A stretch of DNA of 64,000 nucleotides from Pseudoxanthomonas japonensis. GTDB lineage: Bacteria; Pseudomonadota; Gammaproteobacteria; Xanthomonadales; Xanthomonadaceae. The number at the start of each line of letters is the position of its first letter. The stretch's first letter is position 1. The stretch lies in contig NZ_PDWW01000004.1 of NCBI RefSeq assembly GCF_010093445.1, positions 1-64,000 of the forward strand. Reading direction: 5' to 3'. Shown in pieces: positions 8,898 through 18,330 of the stretch. A program made the position numbers and the translations under genes. The notes under the pieces were generated by a model that worked only from the letters and a program-made list of their open reading frames with translations, did not search any database and was not told where the DNA came from.

Positions 8898-10103
8898 TTA
8901 CTTCATGGCGACCGCAGCGGCCGGCGCGTCGCTCGCACCCATCGCCACGGCCTTGGCCTGCACCGGCATGCCCGGGAAGAAGACCTTCTGCACGCCGCTG
9001 ACGATGACCTTGTCGCCGGCGGCCAGGCCCTGCTCGACGATGCGCAGGCCATCGGCCATGCGGCCCACCTTCACGTCGCGGCGCTGCGCCTTGCCTTCCT
9101 TGTCGACCACATAGACGTACTTGCGGTCCTGGTCGGTCAGCACCGCCTTGTCGTCGACCAGCGCGGCCTTGAACTCGCCGCTGCCGAGCAGGCGCACGCG
9201 GGCGTACAGGCCCGGCGTGAACGTGCGGTCGGCGTTGTCGAGCACGGCACGCGCGCGGATGGTGCCGGTGCTGCGGTCGACCTGGTTGTCGAGGAAGTCG
9301 ACCGTGCCCGCATGCGGGAAGTCCGACTCGTCCGCCAGCGCGACCTGCACCGGCACCTTGCCATCACGCTCGCTCGGGCGTTCGCCCTTGCGTGCCATTT
9401 CGGCGTAGCGCAGGAAGGCGCGTTCGTCGGCGTCGAAATGCACGTGCACCTTGTCCAGCGACACCACCGTGGTCAGCACGCTGGCGGCATCGCCGGCGCT
9501 GACCAGGTTGCCGGCGGTGACCAGCGCACGGCCGGCGCGGCCGTCGATGGGGGCGCGCACCTGGGTCCATTCCAGGTTGAGGCGGGCGGTCTCCACCGCG
9601 GCCTGCGCCGCGGCGACATTCGCACCCGCTTGATCCGCGTTGGCGCGACGCTGCTCGTACTCCTCGGTCGACAACGCCTGCAGGTCGGCCAGGCGCTTGG
9701 CGCGCGAAGCTTCGCTGCGGCCGAGTTCGGCCTGGGTCCGTGCGCGGGCCAGTTCGGCCTGCGCGCGCGCCAGTTCGGCGCGGTAGCTGCGGGCGTCGAT
9801 GGTGAAGAGCACGTCGCCCTTCTTCACTTCCTGGCCTTCGGTGTAGACGACGCGGTCGATGTAGCCGGAGACGCGCGGACGCAGATCGACGTGCTCGATG
9901 GCTTCGACGCGGCCACTGAATTCATCCCACTGGCTGATGGACTTGACCGGCACGGCGGCGACACTGACTTCCGGCGGTGGCGGTGCGCCATTCTCGGCGG
10001 CCTGGCCGCTGCAGCCGGCCAGCACCGCGATGGCGAGTGCACTGAACGCGGCGAGCGCCAGCAGGCGCTGCGACCGCGGAGAAGAAGGGGAGTGCGTGTT
10101 CAT
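8898..10103 (-). CDS. smeV: RND periplasmic membrane-fusion lipoprotein, SmeV/MexE-like
   Basis: A 401-residue HlyD/AcrA-type adaptor that links the pump to the outer-membrane channel. A signal with lipobox VLAGC puts the lipidated cysteine at residue 31. The lipoyl-like halves are visible (HVDLRPRVSGYIDRV and LEWTQVRAPIDGRAG), flanking an alanine/arginine-rich coiled-coil hairpin at about 105-170. The beta-barrel and membrane-proximal domains occupy the C-terminal half. The 215-bp gap to smeW is larger than usual because it holds an 88-bp repeat element. SmeU1 precedes it by 125 bp on the same strand. Confidence 0.92.
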   Translation of the reverse strand: MNTHSPSSPRSQRLLALAAFSALAIAVLAGCSGQAAENGAPPPPEVSVAAVPVKSISQWDEFSGRVEAIEHVDLRPRVSGYIDRVVYTEGQEVKKGDVLFTIDARSYRAELARAQAELARARTQAELGRSEASRAKRLADLQALSTEEYEQRRANADQAGANVAAAQAAVETARLNLEWTQVRAPIDGRAGRALVTAGNLVSAGDAASVLTTVVSLDKVHVHFDADERAFLRYAEMARKGERPSERDGKVPVQVALADESDFPHAGTVDFLDNQVDRSTGTIRARAVLDNADRTFTPGLYARVRLLGSGEFKAALVDDKAVLTDQDRKYVYVVDKEGKAQRRDVKVGRMADGLRIVEQGLAAGDKVIVSGVQKVFFPGMPVQAKAVAMGASDAPAAAVAMK

Positions 10104-10228
10104 GGGTGGTGGTCTCTTTGGGGGAGAGGAGGAAAACGGGTGGGAAGGGTGCGACCTGAAGTCAGGTTGAGGTCAAGCGGAACATCGGCATCGGGACAAG
10201 GACGAAGGGGAACGCGATGGCGTGACAG

Positions 10229-11035
10229 TCAGGCGGACGCGCGGCCGTTGCGTTTGGCCCCGGCCACGGCGAACAGCGCGTCCTCGAAGTCGCGGGCGAG
10301 CGTCTGCTCCGGCGGCTTGGCATCGTGCGCCGACCAGGTGACGATCGACTGCGCGGCACGACCGCTCCGCGACAGCAACGAAACCGCACTGCGGCCGACC
10401 GCCAGCGCATTCGGCCATTCCGCGCAGGCATTGACGGCGTTCTCGGGCGTGCATACCGGCTTGTCGACCGACAGCAGTTGCACGCGTACGCCCATCGTCT
10501 GCGCTTCCTCATGCAGCACCTGGGTCAGCATGCGCATCGCAGCGCCGGTCACCGACGCATGGCCGTAGCCCGACCAGCCGCGTTCCGCATACGGGCCACC
10601 GATCAGCACGTAGTTGGCGGCGGTCTGGCTTTCCGACAGCAGCGGCAACAGATGGCGTGCGGCGGCGAGATGCGGGATCAGGTCCGCTTCCAGCTTCTCG
10701 AGCAGGAACGACGCCGGGCGATCCAGCAGGCGTCCCGCCTGCAGCGGCGTACCGATGCTGGCGAACACCGCGCGCAGCGGACGGCCGCGTTCGCGCACTT
10801 CATCGGCCAGGCGCGCGGCGCCGCGGTCGTCGTGGATGCACGGCGAGTGCAGCAGCTGCAGGCCGGGCTCGTCCTCGAAATGCTCGGCCAGCGCGCTCAT
10901 GCGCGGACCTTCGCGACCGACGGCGAGTACCGGGCAGCCGGCTTCCAGCAGCGCGCCGACCACGCCGAAACCGACGTTGCCGCTCGCCCCCAGCACCAGC
11001 GCGCCGGGCGTCAGGGCGTCCTTCATCGTGGTCAC
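10229..11035 (-). CDS. smeU1: SDR-family protein of efflux operon, SmeU1-like
   Basis: A 268-residue NAD(P)-binding protein with an N-terminal GASGNVGFGVV Rossmann motif. It is an atypical SDR: NNAG is not recognisable, and the expected Tyr-x-x-x-Lys site reads GYGHASVTG, so the active-site lysine appears lost. GTG at 11035 is preferred because GGAGG lies 5 nt upstream; an ATG nine bases further in would be too far from it. The GTG overlaps the stop codon of a possible small upstream gene by 4 bp. Position at the head of the pump operon matches smeU1. It may be a sensor or a degenerate reductase. Confidence 0.8.
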   Translation of the reverse strand: MTTMKDALTPGALVLGASGNVGFGVVGALLEAGCPVLAVGREGPRMSALAEHFEDEPGLQLLHSPCIHDDRGAARLADEVRERGRPLRAVFASIGTPLQAGRLLDRPASFLLEKLEADLIPHLAAARHLLPLLSESQTAANYVLIGGPYAERGWSGYGHASVTGAAMRMLTQVLHEEAQTMGVRVQLLSVDKPVCTPENAVNACAEWPNALAVGRSAVSLLSRSGRAAQSIVTWSAHDAKPPEQTLARDFEDALFAVAGAKRNGRASA

Positions 11036-11499
11036 GGCAGCCTCCGCCCGGCGACGGGCAAGATGCGCGTGCTTACGCCGGCCGACTTCACGCGCAGGCG
11101 CAGCGCACCGCCGTCGGCCAGGTGGCGCGGCAGGGTGAACTCGCGGAAGCCGGTGGTCTTGCGCACGAACGGCAGGCGCATGGCGGACCGACCCGTCGCG
11201 GGGGAGGATGACGACGGGTCGGTCGGCCTGCGGAAGCGTTCGGCCAGCGTGCGCGAAACGGCGCGCAGCCAGCGCAAGGCGGCAGTCGGAAGGGAAGCGG
11301 GCATGGCGGCCAGTCTGGCGACCGGCGCCGCGATGGCGATATCCGGATCCTGTTGTGCGATTGCACGATCCTGCGTGCTGTCGATCGCCGGGGCGACGAA
11401 CGCCCGGCAGTGTGCGAGGCGCAGTTGCGAGGCGTGCGCGCAGCCTGGGTCGGATGTGCTGCCGTTCGTCGGAACACGGCGGGCGAGTGTCCCGCTCAT
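11032..11499 (-). CDS. possible small gene translationally coupled to smeU1
   Basis: An open frame of 155 codons that I do not recognise. Three things support it: a good Shine-Dalgarno (GGGAGGA, 7-nt spacing) before ATG 11499, a TGA that overlaps the smeU1 GTG by 4 bp, and position inside the presumed operon leader. The C-terminal half is basic (for example GFREFTLPRHLADGG), while the first 65 residues look compositionally like untranslated leader, so a shorter form from 11304 is possible, though that ATG has no Shine-Dalgarno. It could equally be a leader region without a protein product. Confidence 0.35.
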   Translation of the reverse strand: MSGTLARRVPTNGSTSDPGCAHASQLRLAHCRAFVAPAIDSTQDRAIAQQDPDIAIAAPVARLAAMPASLPTAALRWLRAVSRTLAERFRRPTDPSSSSPATGRSAMRLPFVRKTTGFREFTLPRHLADGGALRLRVKSAGVSTRILPVAGRRLP

Positions 11500-11854
11500 G
11501 GGATGAATCCTCCCGTGACCGGGATAATCCCGGAAACAGACATCAGGCTGCCCAACCGCCGGCCGCCACCGACCACCCCGCCACGCTGCGAACGCGGCGC
11601 AGCCACATGACCGGAGACATCACGCAGCAGCAGGCTCTTGCTGCGTCGGAAAGCCCGCTCGGACGTGACTTCACGGGAGTCTTCGGGGTGTTCCAGCGAC
11701 TGGAAGAGACGGGCGAGCAGCATGGGGGCGGTACCCGGTGGAGGACGATGGGTGCCAAGGTACGCCCACAATGAGGACTTGATTAGTCCTGATTTAGGGG
11801 AATAATCATCCCGTCAGCGGGCCAATGTGCCCTTCGCCTACCGGAGTCCCCACG
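11500..11854. other. divergent regulatory region of efflux operon and LysR gene
   Basis: This stretch separates the leftward operon from the rightward LysR gene. It holds a perfect palindrome at 11774-11790 in an AT-rich patch and otherwise only weak leftward frames (for example an ATG at 11723 without a Shine-Dalgarno). The operon leader would be several hundred bases long if transcription starts near the palindrome. Confidence 0.6.
11774..11790. promoter_or_regulatory. candidate LysR (SmeRv) operator
   Basis: A perfect 6+5+6 dyad, AGGACT-TGATT-AGTCCT, lies 64 bp upstream of the LysR start codon. LysR-type regulators bind interrupted dyads of about this size in the gap shared with the target operon. 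It is AT-rich against a GC-rich background. Binding is inferred from position and symmetry only. Confidence 0.55.
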
Positions 11855-12883
11855 ATGAGCCACGATCTCAACGACACCCTGATCTTCGTCAAGGTGGTGG
11901 AGCAGGGCAGCTTCATCGCTGCCGCCAACGTGCTGCGCCTGCCCAAGACCACCGTCAGCCGCAAGGTGCAGGAACTGGAGACACGCCTCGGCGCGCAGCT
12001 GCTCCATCGCACCACGCGCAAGCTCGGCCTCACCGAGGCGGGCAACGTCTACTACGAGCATTGCCAGCGCATCGCGCGCGAGTTGAACGAAGCGGCGAGC
12101 GCGGTCAGCCAGCTGCACGCCGGCCCGCGCGGCTGGCTGCGCTTCACCGCGCCGTATTCGATCGGCATCGACAAGATCGCGCCGCTGCTGGGCGAGTTCC
12201 ATGCGCAGTACCCCGAAATCCGCGTGGAGATGCTGCTCGCCAACGACACGCTCGACCTGATCTCCGGCGAGATCGACGTCGCGCTGCGTGTCGGCAGCCT
12301 GCCGGATTCCAACCTGGTCGCGCGCCGCCTCAGTACCCTGCGCACACAGGTGTATGCCAGCCCGAAATACCTGGCGCGGTACGGCGAGCCGCTGCACCCG
12401 GACGACCTGCAGCACCACCGCGTACTGGCGATGCAGAAGCACCGCAGCGGCAACGGCTGGGCGATGACGCTGCATGGCACCGAGGGCGAGCGCGATTACC
12501 CGATCAATCCCATCCTGGTGGCCAACGATCCGGCCGCGCTGAAGGGCGCGCTGCTGTGCGGCGAAGGCCTGATGCTGGGCGCCGACGTGATGGTGAAGCC
12601 CTACCTGGAGCAGGGCCACCTGCAGCGCGTGCTGGCCGGCTGGACCGGGCCCGAGTACGAATTCAATGCCGTCTTCCCGCGCGGCCACGTGCAGTCGCCG
12701 AAGGTACGCGCGTTCGTCGACTTCCTGGTCGAGCGGATGAAGTTCGATGTCGATTACATGATGCAGCACTGCCCGGTGTACTTGCAGCAACAGGCCGAAG
12801 CGCGTGCGGCAGCCGAAGCGACGCCGGAAGTCGAGGCGGCCGCTGCGGTCGGGCGGAAGGTGTTGGCCGATGTGCTGAGCTGA
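11855..12883 (+). CDS. smeRv: LysR-family regulator, SmeRv-like
   Basis: A 342-residue LysR regulator. The winged helix-turn-helix occupies residues 5-64 (FVKVVEQGSFIAAANVL, then PKTTVSRKVQELETRLG), and the effector-binding domain about 92-300. A longer alanine-rich tail follows residue 310. Start 11855 was chosen because the HTH begins at the usual distance; an upstream in-frame ATG adds ten unlikely residues. It is divergent from the pump operon, as smeRv is in S. maltophilia. Gly265 in AGWTGPEYE and Cys306 lie close to SmeRv positions where, as I recall, mutations cause pump overexpression (Gly266, Cys310); that alignment is approximate. Confidence 0.88.
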   Translation: MSHDLNDTLIFVKVVEQGSFIAAANVLRLPKTTVSRKVQELETRLGAQLLHRTTRKLGLTEAGNVYYEHCQRIARELNEAASAVSQLHAGPRGWLRFTAPYSIGIDKIAPLLGEFHAQYPEIRVEMLLANDTLDLISGEIDVALRVGSLPDSNLVARRLSTLRTQVYASPKYLARYGEPLHPDDLQHHRVLAMQKHRSGNGWAMTLHGTEGERDYPINPILVANDPAALKGALLCGEGLMLGADVMVKPYLEQGHLQRVLAGWTGPEYEFNAVFPRGHVQSPKVRAFVDFLVERMKFDVDYMMQHCPVYLQQQAEARAAAEATPEVEAAAAVGRKVLADVLS

Positions 12884-12900
12884 CGGAAGTGCACATTGCC

Positions 12901-12985
12901 GTCATCCCAGCGAACGCTGGGATCCATGGGCTTTTCGTCGTTCGGCCACAGCGGAGCAAGATGGTCCCGGCGTTCGCCGGGACGA
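12901..12985. repeat. GTC...GAC double-hairpin repeat
   Basis: It starts GTCATCCCAGCGAACGCTGGG and ends CCCGGCGTTCGCCGGGACGAC, two short hairpins at the ends of an 85-bp element just after the LysR gene. It shares the layout of the element at 8.8 kb. The whole 459-bp gap (12884-13342) holds this repeat, a second copy, and no gene that I can support. Confidence 0.7.
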
Positions 12986-13062
12986 CGGTGCTGCGATCGG
13001 AATGGGGCGCGTCGGGCGTCGATGAGTGTTTGGAAATCTGGATAGACAGCGGCCTCCGGGAT

Positions 13063-13164
13063 GTCATTCCGGCGCAAGCTGAGCTTCAGGGTCGCTTGCC
13101 TGTGCTGTGGCTGCTCACGAGCCCGGGCAAAGGCAACATGGGTCCCAGCGTTCGCTGGGACGAC
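13063..13164. repeat. GTC...GAC repeat, second copy
   Basis: This copy starts GTCATTCCGGCGCAAGC and ends GGTCCCAGCGTTCGCTGGGA followed by CGAC. The left hairpin is degraded and the right one intact. It lies 77 bp after the previous copy, so the two form a cluster between the LysR gene and the lipoprotein gene. Confidence 0.65.
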
Positions 13165-13342
13165 GGCGCTGATGCTGCGTAACGCAAGCCGCGCGGCGCG
13201 CGAAGTCCGGACGCCCCGCCCTAACGATTCCCGAACGCAATCGCGCGCGGGGCTGGCTAGGATGGGGTCGCATCGCCGGAGTTGGGTTGTCGCCATGGAT
13301 GGTCTGTCGCACCGCGTCTCCACCTGACCAGGAATCCGCACG

Positions 13343-13891
13343 ATGAAGACTCCGATCGCCGTGTTCGCGGCGCTGTGGCTGGCGGGCTGCACACCCGCCG
13401 CGCCCGATGCCGCACCACCGGCCGCCGATGCCGCACCGCCCGCGGCGGCGTCCGCCGATGCGACGTCCGCATCGCCTGCAACCACGCTTCCCGTCGCCGA
13501 GGTCGTCGACGACCCGCTCGCGGTCAACCAGGCCATCGACGAGGTGCTGGGCGACCACGTCCGCTACGAGGCCGTGATCCGGCAGCTCCAGCAGGCGGTG
13601 ACGGCGAACGACGAAGCCGCTGTGGCCGCGCTGGTCGACTACCCGTTCTCCACCGTGCGCGACGGCCAGCCGCTGAAGGTGGCCGATGCCGACGCCTTCG
13701 TGCGCGAGTACGACCGCATCATGACGCCGGCCATCGCCGAAGCGATCAAGCGGCAGAAGTACTCGCAGCTGATGGTCAACTACAAGGGCGTGATGTTCGG
13801 CAACGGCGAGGCCTGGGTGAATGGCATCTGCAAGGACGACGCGTGCAAGGACGTCGATGTGCGTGTGGTGGCGCTGCAGCCGACGTCGTGA
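13343..13891 (+). CDS. hypothetical lipoprotein with Ala/Pro-rich linker
   Basis: A 182-residue predicted lipoprotein: the signal ends in LAGC with Cys16. A low-complexity Ala/Pro/Asp linker (about residues 17-55) contains the imperfect repeat PDAAPPAADAAPPAA. The folded part (about 58-180) is alpha/beta, with VAALVDYPFSTVRDGQPLKV and a CKDDACK pair of cysteines near the end. The domain resembles uncharacterised NTF2-like periplasmic domains, but I cannot name a family. It is followed by a REP pair; no operon partners. Confidence 0.8.
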   Translation: MKTPIAVFAALWLAGCTPAAPDAAPPAADAAPPAAASADATSASPATTLPVAEVVDDPLAVNQAIDEVLGDHVRYEAVIRQLQQAVTANDEAAVAALVDYPFSTVRDGQPLKVADADAFVREYDRIMTPAIAEAIKRQKYSQLMVNYKGVMFGNGEAWVNGICKDDACKDVDVRVVALQPTS

Positions 13892-13906
13892 TCGGGGGAG
13901 TGCACT

Positions 13907-14057
13907 GTAGGAGCGACGTGAGTCGCGACCGCACGGCCTCACATGGCATGAGTCCTCGGACAGGCAGGTAGGCTGGAAGCCAGGCGCTTCCCCATTCATC
14001 TCCGGATGTCGCTTCCGTGTACGGACAGCGCGCGGTCGCGACTCACGTCGCTCCTAC
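13907..14057. repeat. paired GTAG REPs (BIME)
   Basis: Inverted copies at 13907-13930 and 14034-14057 of the GTAGGAGCGACG family, with about 100 bp of spacer. They sit in the convergent gap between the lipoprotein and hppA, just outside the hppA terminator. Confidence 0.85.
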
Positions 14058-14065
14058 AGAACTGC

Positions 14066-14089
14066 AAAAAAAGGCGGCCAATGGCCGCC
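14066..14089 (-). terminator. rho-independent terminator of hppA
   Basis: Read on the minus strand, an 8-bp stem (GGCGGCCA/TGGCCGCC) with a minimal loop is followed by seven T residues. It starts 27 bp after the hppA stop codon. On the plus strand the hairpin is followed by CTTTCTT, so it may act in both directions. Confidence 0.85.
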
Positions 14090-14116
14090 CTTTCTTGTAC
14101 GTCATGCCGCCGCTGG

Positions 14117-16540
<2,424 letters not shown>

Positions 16541-16800
16541 GACCCCTCCCAAGGTTGATGGATGTCGTCCAGCAGAAAGCATGAACACGCAACCCAATCC
16601 CGGTGGAGCCTGTTGAACGATTGAGCGCACTCGACCGCTGCGATGGACTGCAGCACGAAACCCTTGTTCAGACATCCCTGGAGCTGGCCCGAGTATGACC
16701 GGATGCGCTGCGGGCCGCCAGCGGTGACGGACCGGTTCAGGCATTCCGTGCCAGCCTTGCGACCCTGATCGTGTTTTCGTATCCGTTTCAAGGAGTTGCC

Positions 16801-17322
16801 ATGCGTCAGACCGTCGCACTTCCCCTGCTCGTCGCGTGCCTGCTGGTGGCATCGCCGCTGCGTGCGGCCGATCCCGTGCCGGAGATCCAGCGTCCCGCGG
16901 GCGCGCCGCAGGCCGTCGGCGCCGTGCACACGCTGCGGCAGATTCCCGAGGCCTGCGCCCGACTGGAAGGCGCCTTCACCGGCGACGCCGCGCAGCCCTA
17001 CCGCTACGCGCCGGTGCGCACCAGCACGCATTGCCAGCCGCGCGCGCGCTTCGTCGACTTCGACAAGGCAAAGCCATCGGTCGCCGCGGGCTGGAAACTC
17101 AACGACGTGATCCGCGTACCGGACGCGGCCTGTCCTTCGCGGCAGGCCGTTCTGCGCGTGTGGCGCAAGCCGGGCAGTGCCACGCCGCCGCCGCTCGATG
17201 GGCAGGGCCAGTCGCGCATCTACCTGCAGGATGCGAAGCAGCAGGCCGGCACCGCCGCACAGGCGCCGTCGCTGACGTTGTTCGCGGCGAAACTGGATAT
17301 CGAGGGCAACGCCTGCCGCTGA
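16801..17322 (+). CDS. hypothetical periplasmic protein
   Basis: A 173-residue protein with a clean signal peptide (residues 1-22, cleavage near LRA/ADP). The mature part has six scattered cysteines (for example EACARLE, THCQPR, AACPSR, NACR), suggesting disulfides in the periplasm. I do not recognise the family. Start 16801 is supported by AAGGAG seven bases upstream. It is divergent from hppA and convergent with the NTF2-like gene, 3 bp away. Confidence 0.8.
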   Translation: MRQTVALPLLVACLLVASPLRAADPVPEIQRPAGAPQAVGAVHTLRQIPEACARLEGAFTGDAAQPYRYAPVRTSTHCQPRARFVDFDKAKPSVAAGWKLNDVIRVPDAACPSRQAVLRVWRKPGSATPPPLDGQGQSRIYLQDAKQQAGTAAQAPSLTLFAAKLDIEGNACR

Positions 17323-17325
17323 GGC

Positions 17326-17694
17326 TTACGGCGCGGTGGGTGTTCCCTGGTGGTAGTGCAGTTGCCATCCGGCCGACGTTCGCCGCCATACCGACATGCG
17401 CAACGCGGCATGGCGATGCGTTCCGTCAGCGGCGACTTCATGCGAGCCGAAGTGCAGCAGTGCCATGTCGGCCGCGAGTTGCTCGATGCGGTGATCGTAG
17501 GCGATCACCTGCGGCGGAGCGCCGCGATCGGCAAGGAAGTCGATGACGGCCTGCCGCGTGTAGCGCGCGCCCGACCGGCCGACTTCGTGGAAGTCCGGAT
17601 GCAGCAGGCGTTCCAGCCGCTCGCGCGTGCAGGTCGTACCGGGATGGTGGAGCTCGGTTTCGAGCGTCGTCAGTTCGGCGAGCAGGTCGTTCAT
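17326..17694 (-). CDS. DUF4440/NTF2-like protein
   Basis: A 122-residue small cone-shaped fold protein of the SnoaL/NTF2 superfamily. It begins with a helix (LLAELTTLETELHHP), then LERLLHPDFHEVGRSGARYTR, the usual start of DUF4440 domains. The C-terminal strands read RMSVWRRTSAGWQLHYHQGTP. No catalytic residues can be assigned. It ends a leftward run with the small membrane protein, DUF488 and the PPi-phosphofructokinase, which may share a transcript. Confidence 0.85.
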   Translation of the reverse strand: MNDLLAELTTLETELHHPGTTCTRERLERLLHPDFHEVGRSGARYTRQAVIDFLADRGAPPQVIAYDHRIEQLAADMALLHFGSHEVAADGTHRHAALRMSVWRRTSAGWQLHYHQGTPTAP

Positions 17695-17728
17695 CGCGCC
17701 ATGCTAGCGCGATGGACATTGGCGAGCT

Positions 17729-17860
17729 TCAAGACGTCGTGTGCGCGGGCGGTGCCGCATCGTCCTTCTGTGCGAGGTATTGGCCGAAGCGATAGCCGGC
17801 ACCGGCGATGGCGAGGCCGATGGCGACGGCAAGCAATCCGACGAGCACTTTGCGGAACAT
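17729..17860 (-). CDS. small membrane protein, 43 residues
   Basis: A very short gene found by reading the minus strand. It encodes MFRKVLVGLLAVAIG then LAIAGAGYRFGQYLAQK and a polar tail ending HTTS. It has one transmembrane helix of about 20 residues with basic residues before it, so N-in topology is likely. GGGAG lies 7 nt before ATG. Length is 43 codons plus TGA. It sits between the DUF488 gene and the NTF2-like gene on the same strand. Function unknown. Confidence 0.7.
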   Translation of the reverse strand: MFRKVLVGLLAVAIGLAIAGAGYRFGQYLAQKDDAAPPAHTTS

Positions 17861-17930
17861 GGCGGACTCCCGGTAGCGTGGCGACGATCCCACGCTAGCA
17901 CCGCCGCAGGCACCGGGCCGGTGCCTGAAG

Positions 17931-18323
17931 TCATCCTGCCTTGAGGCGGGCGCCGCGTTCGTCCAGCAACGCGCGCAGCACCGAACGGTGGCAATGCGCT
18001 TCGTCCTGGCAGTTGCAGCCGACCGAGAAGGCGCTGTGGTGCGACAACGCCGCCAGCAGGGCCAGCGTGCGGGCGTTGTCGGGCGTGGCCATCTCGGCCC
18101 GATACTGCTTCACGAAAACGGCCCAGGCGTTGGGCGTGTCCGCGTCCTGTGCCTGCTTCACCAGCTCAGCGCTGGGTGCGAGGTTCGGATACCAGACGTC
18201 GTACCAGTCCTGCGAGGCGAACTCCGATTTCGGCACGCCGCGCGGCGGCCTGCGCGCCGTGCCGATGCGCAGGCCTTCGTCCTTCGTACGCGGACTGCCT
18301 AGGCGGGCGATGCGGACGGACAT
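17931..18323 (-). CDS. DUF488 family protein
   Basis: A 130-residue protein of the DUF488 (YeaO-like) family. Typical features are LRIGTARRPPRGVPKSEF at the N terminus, DWYDVWYPNLAPS in the middle, and the cysteine/histidine cluster GCNCQDEAHCHRSVL near the C terminus, which is conserved in the family and may bind metal or nucleic acid. Biochemical function is not established. It starts 7 bp after the stop of the phosphofructokinase, so the two are almost certainly co-transcribed. A 9-bp palindrome at 17908-17926 follows its stop codon. Confidence 0.88.
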   Translation of the reverse strand: MSVRIARLGSPRTKDEGLRIGTARRPPRGVPKSEFASQDWYDVWYPNLAPSAELVKQAQDADTPNAWAVFVKQYRAEMATPDNARTLALLAALSHHSAFSVGCNCQDEAHCHRSVLRALLDERGARLKAG

Positions 18324-18330
18324 CCGTCCG

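Noticed and set aside
6349..9114. Long plus-strand frame (921 codons) opposite the RND pump
   Set aside because: A shadow of the pump gene: His/Arg/Gln-rich composition with no domain, in DNA already fully used on the minus strand.
11496..11771. Further small gene upstream of the 155-codon frame
   Set aside because: It needs a TTG start or an ATG without Shine-Dalgarno and lies in the regulatory region; too weak to list as a gene.
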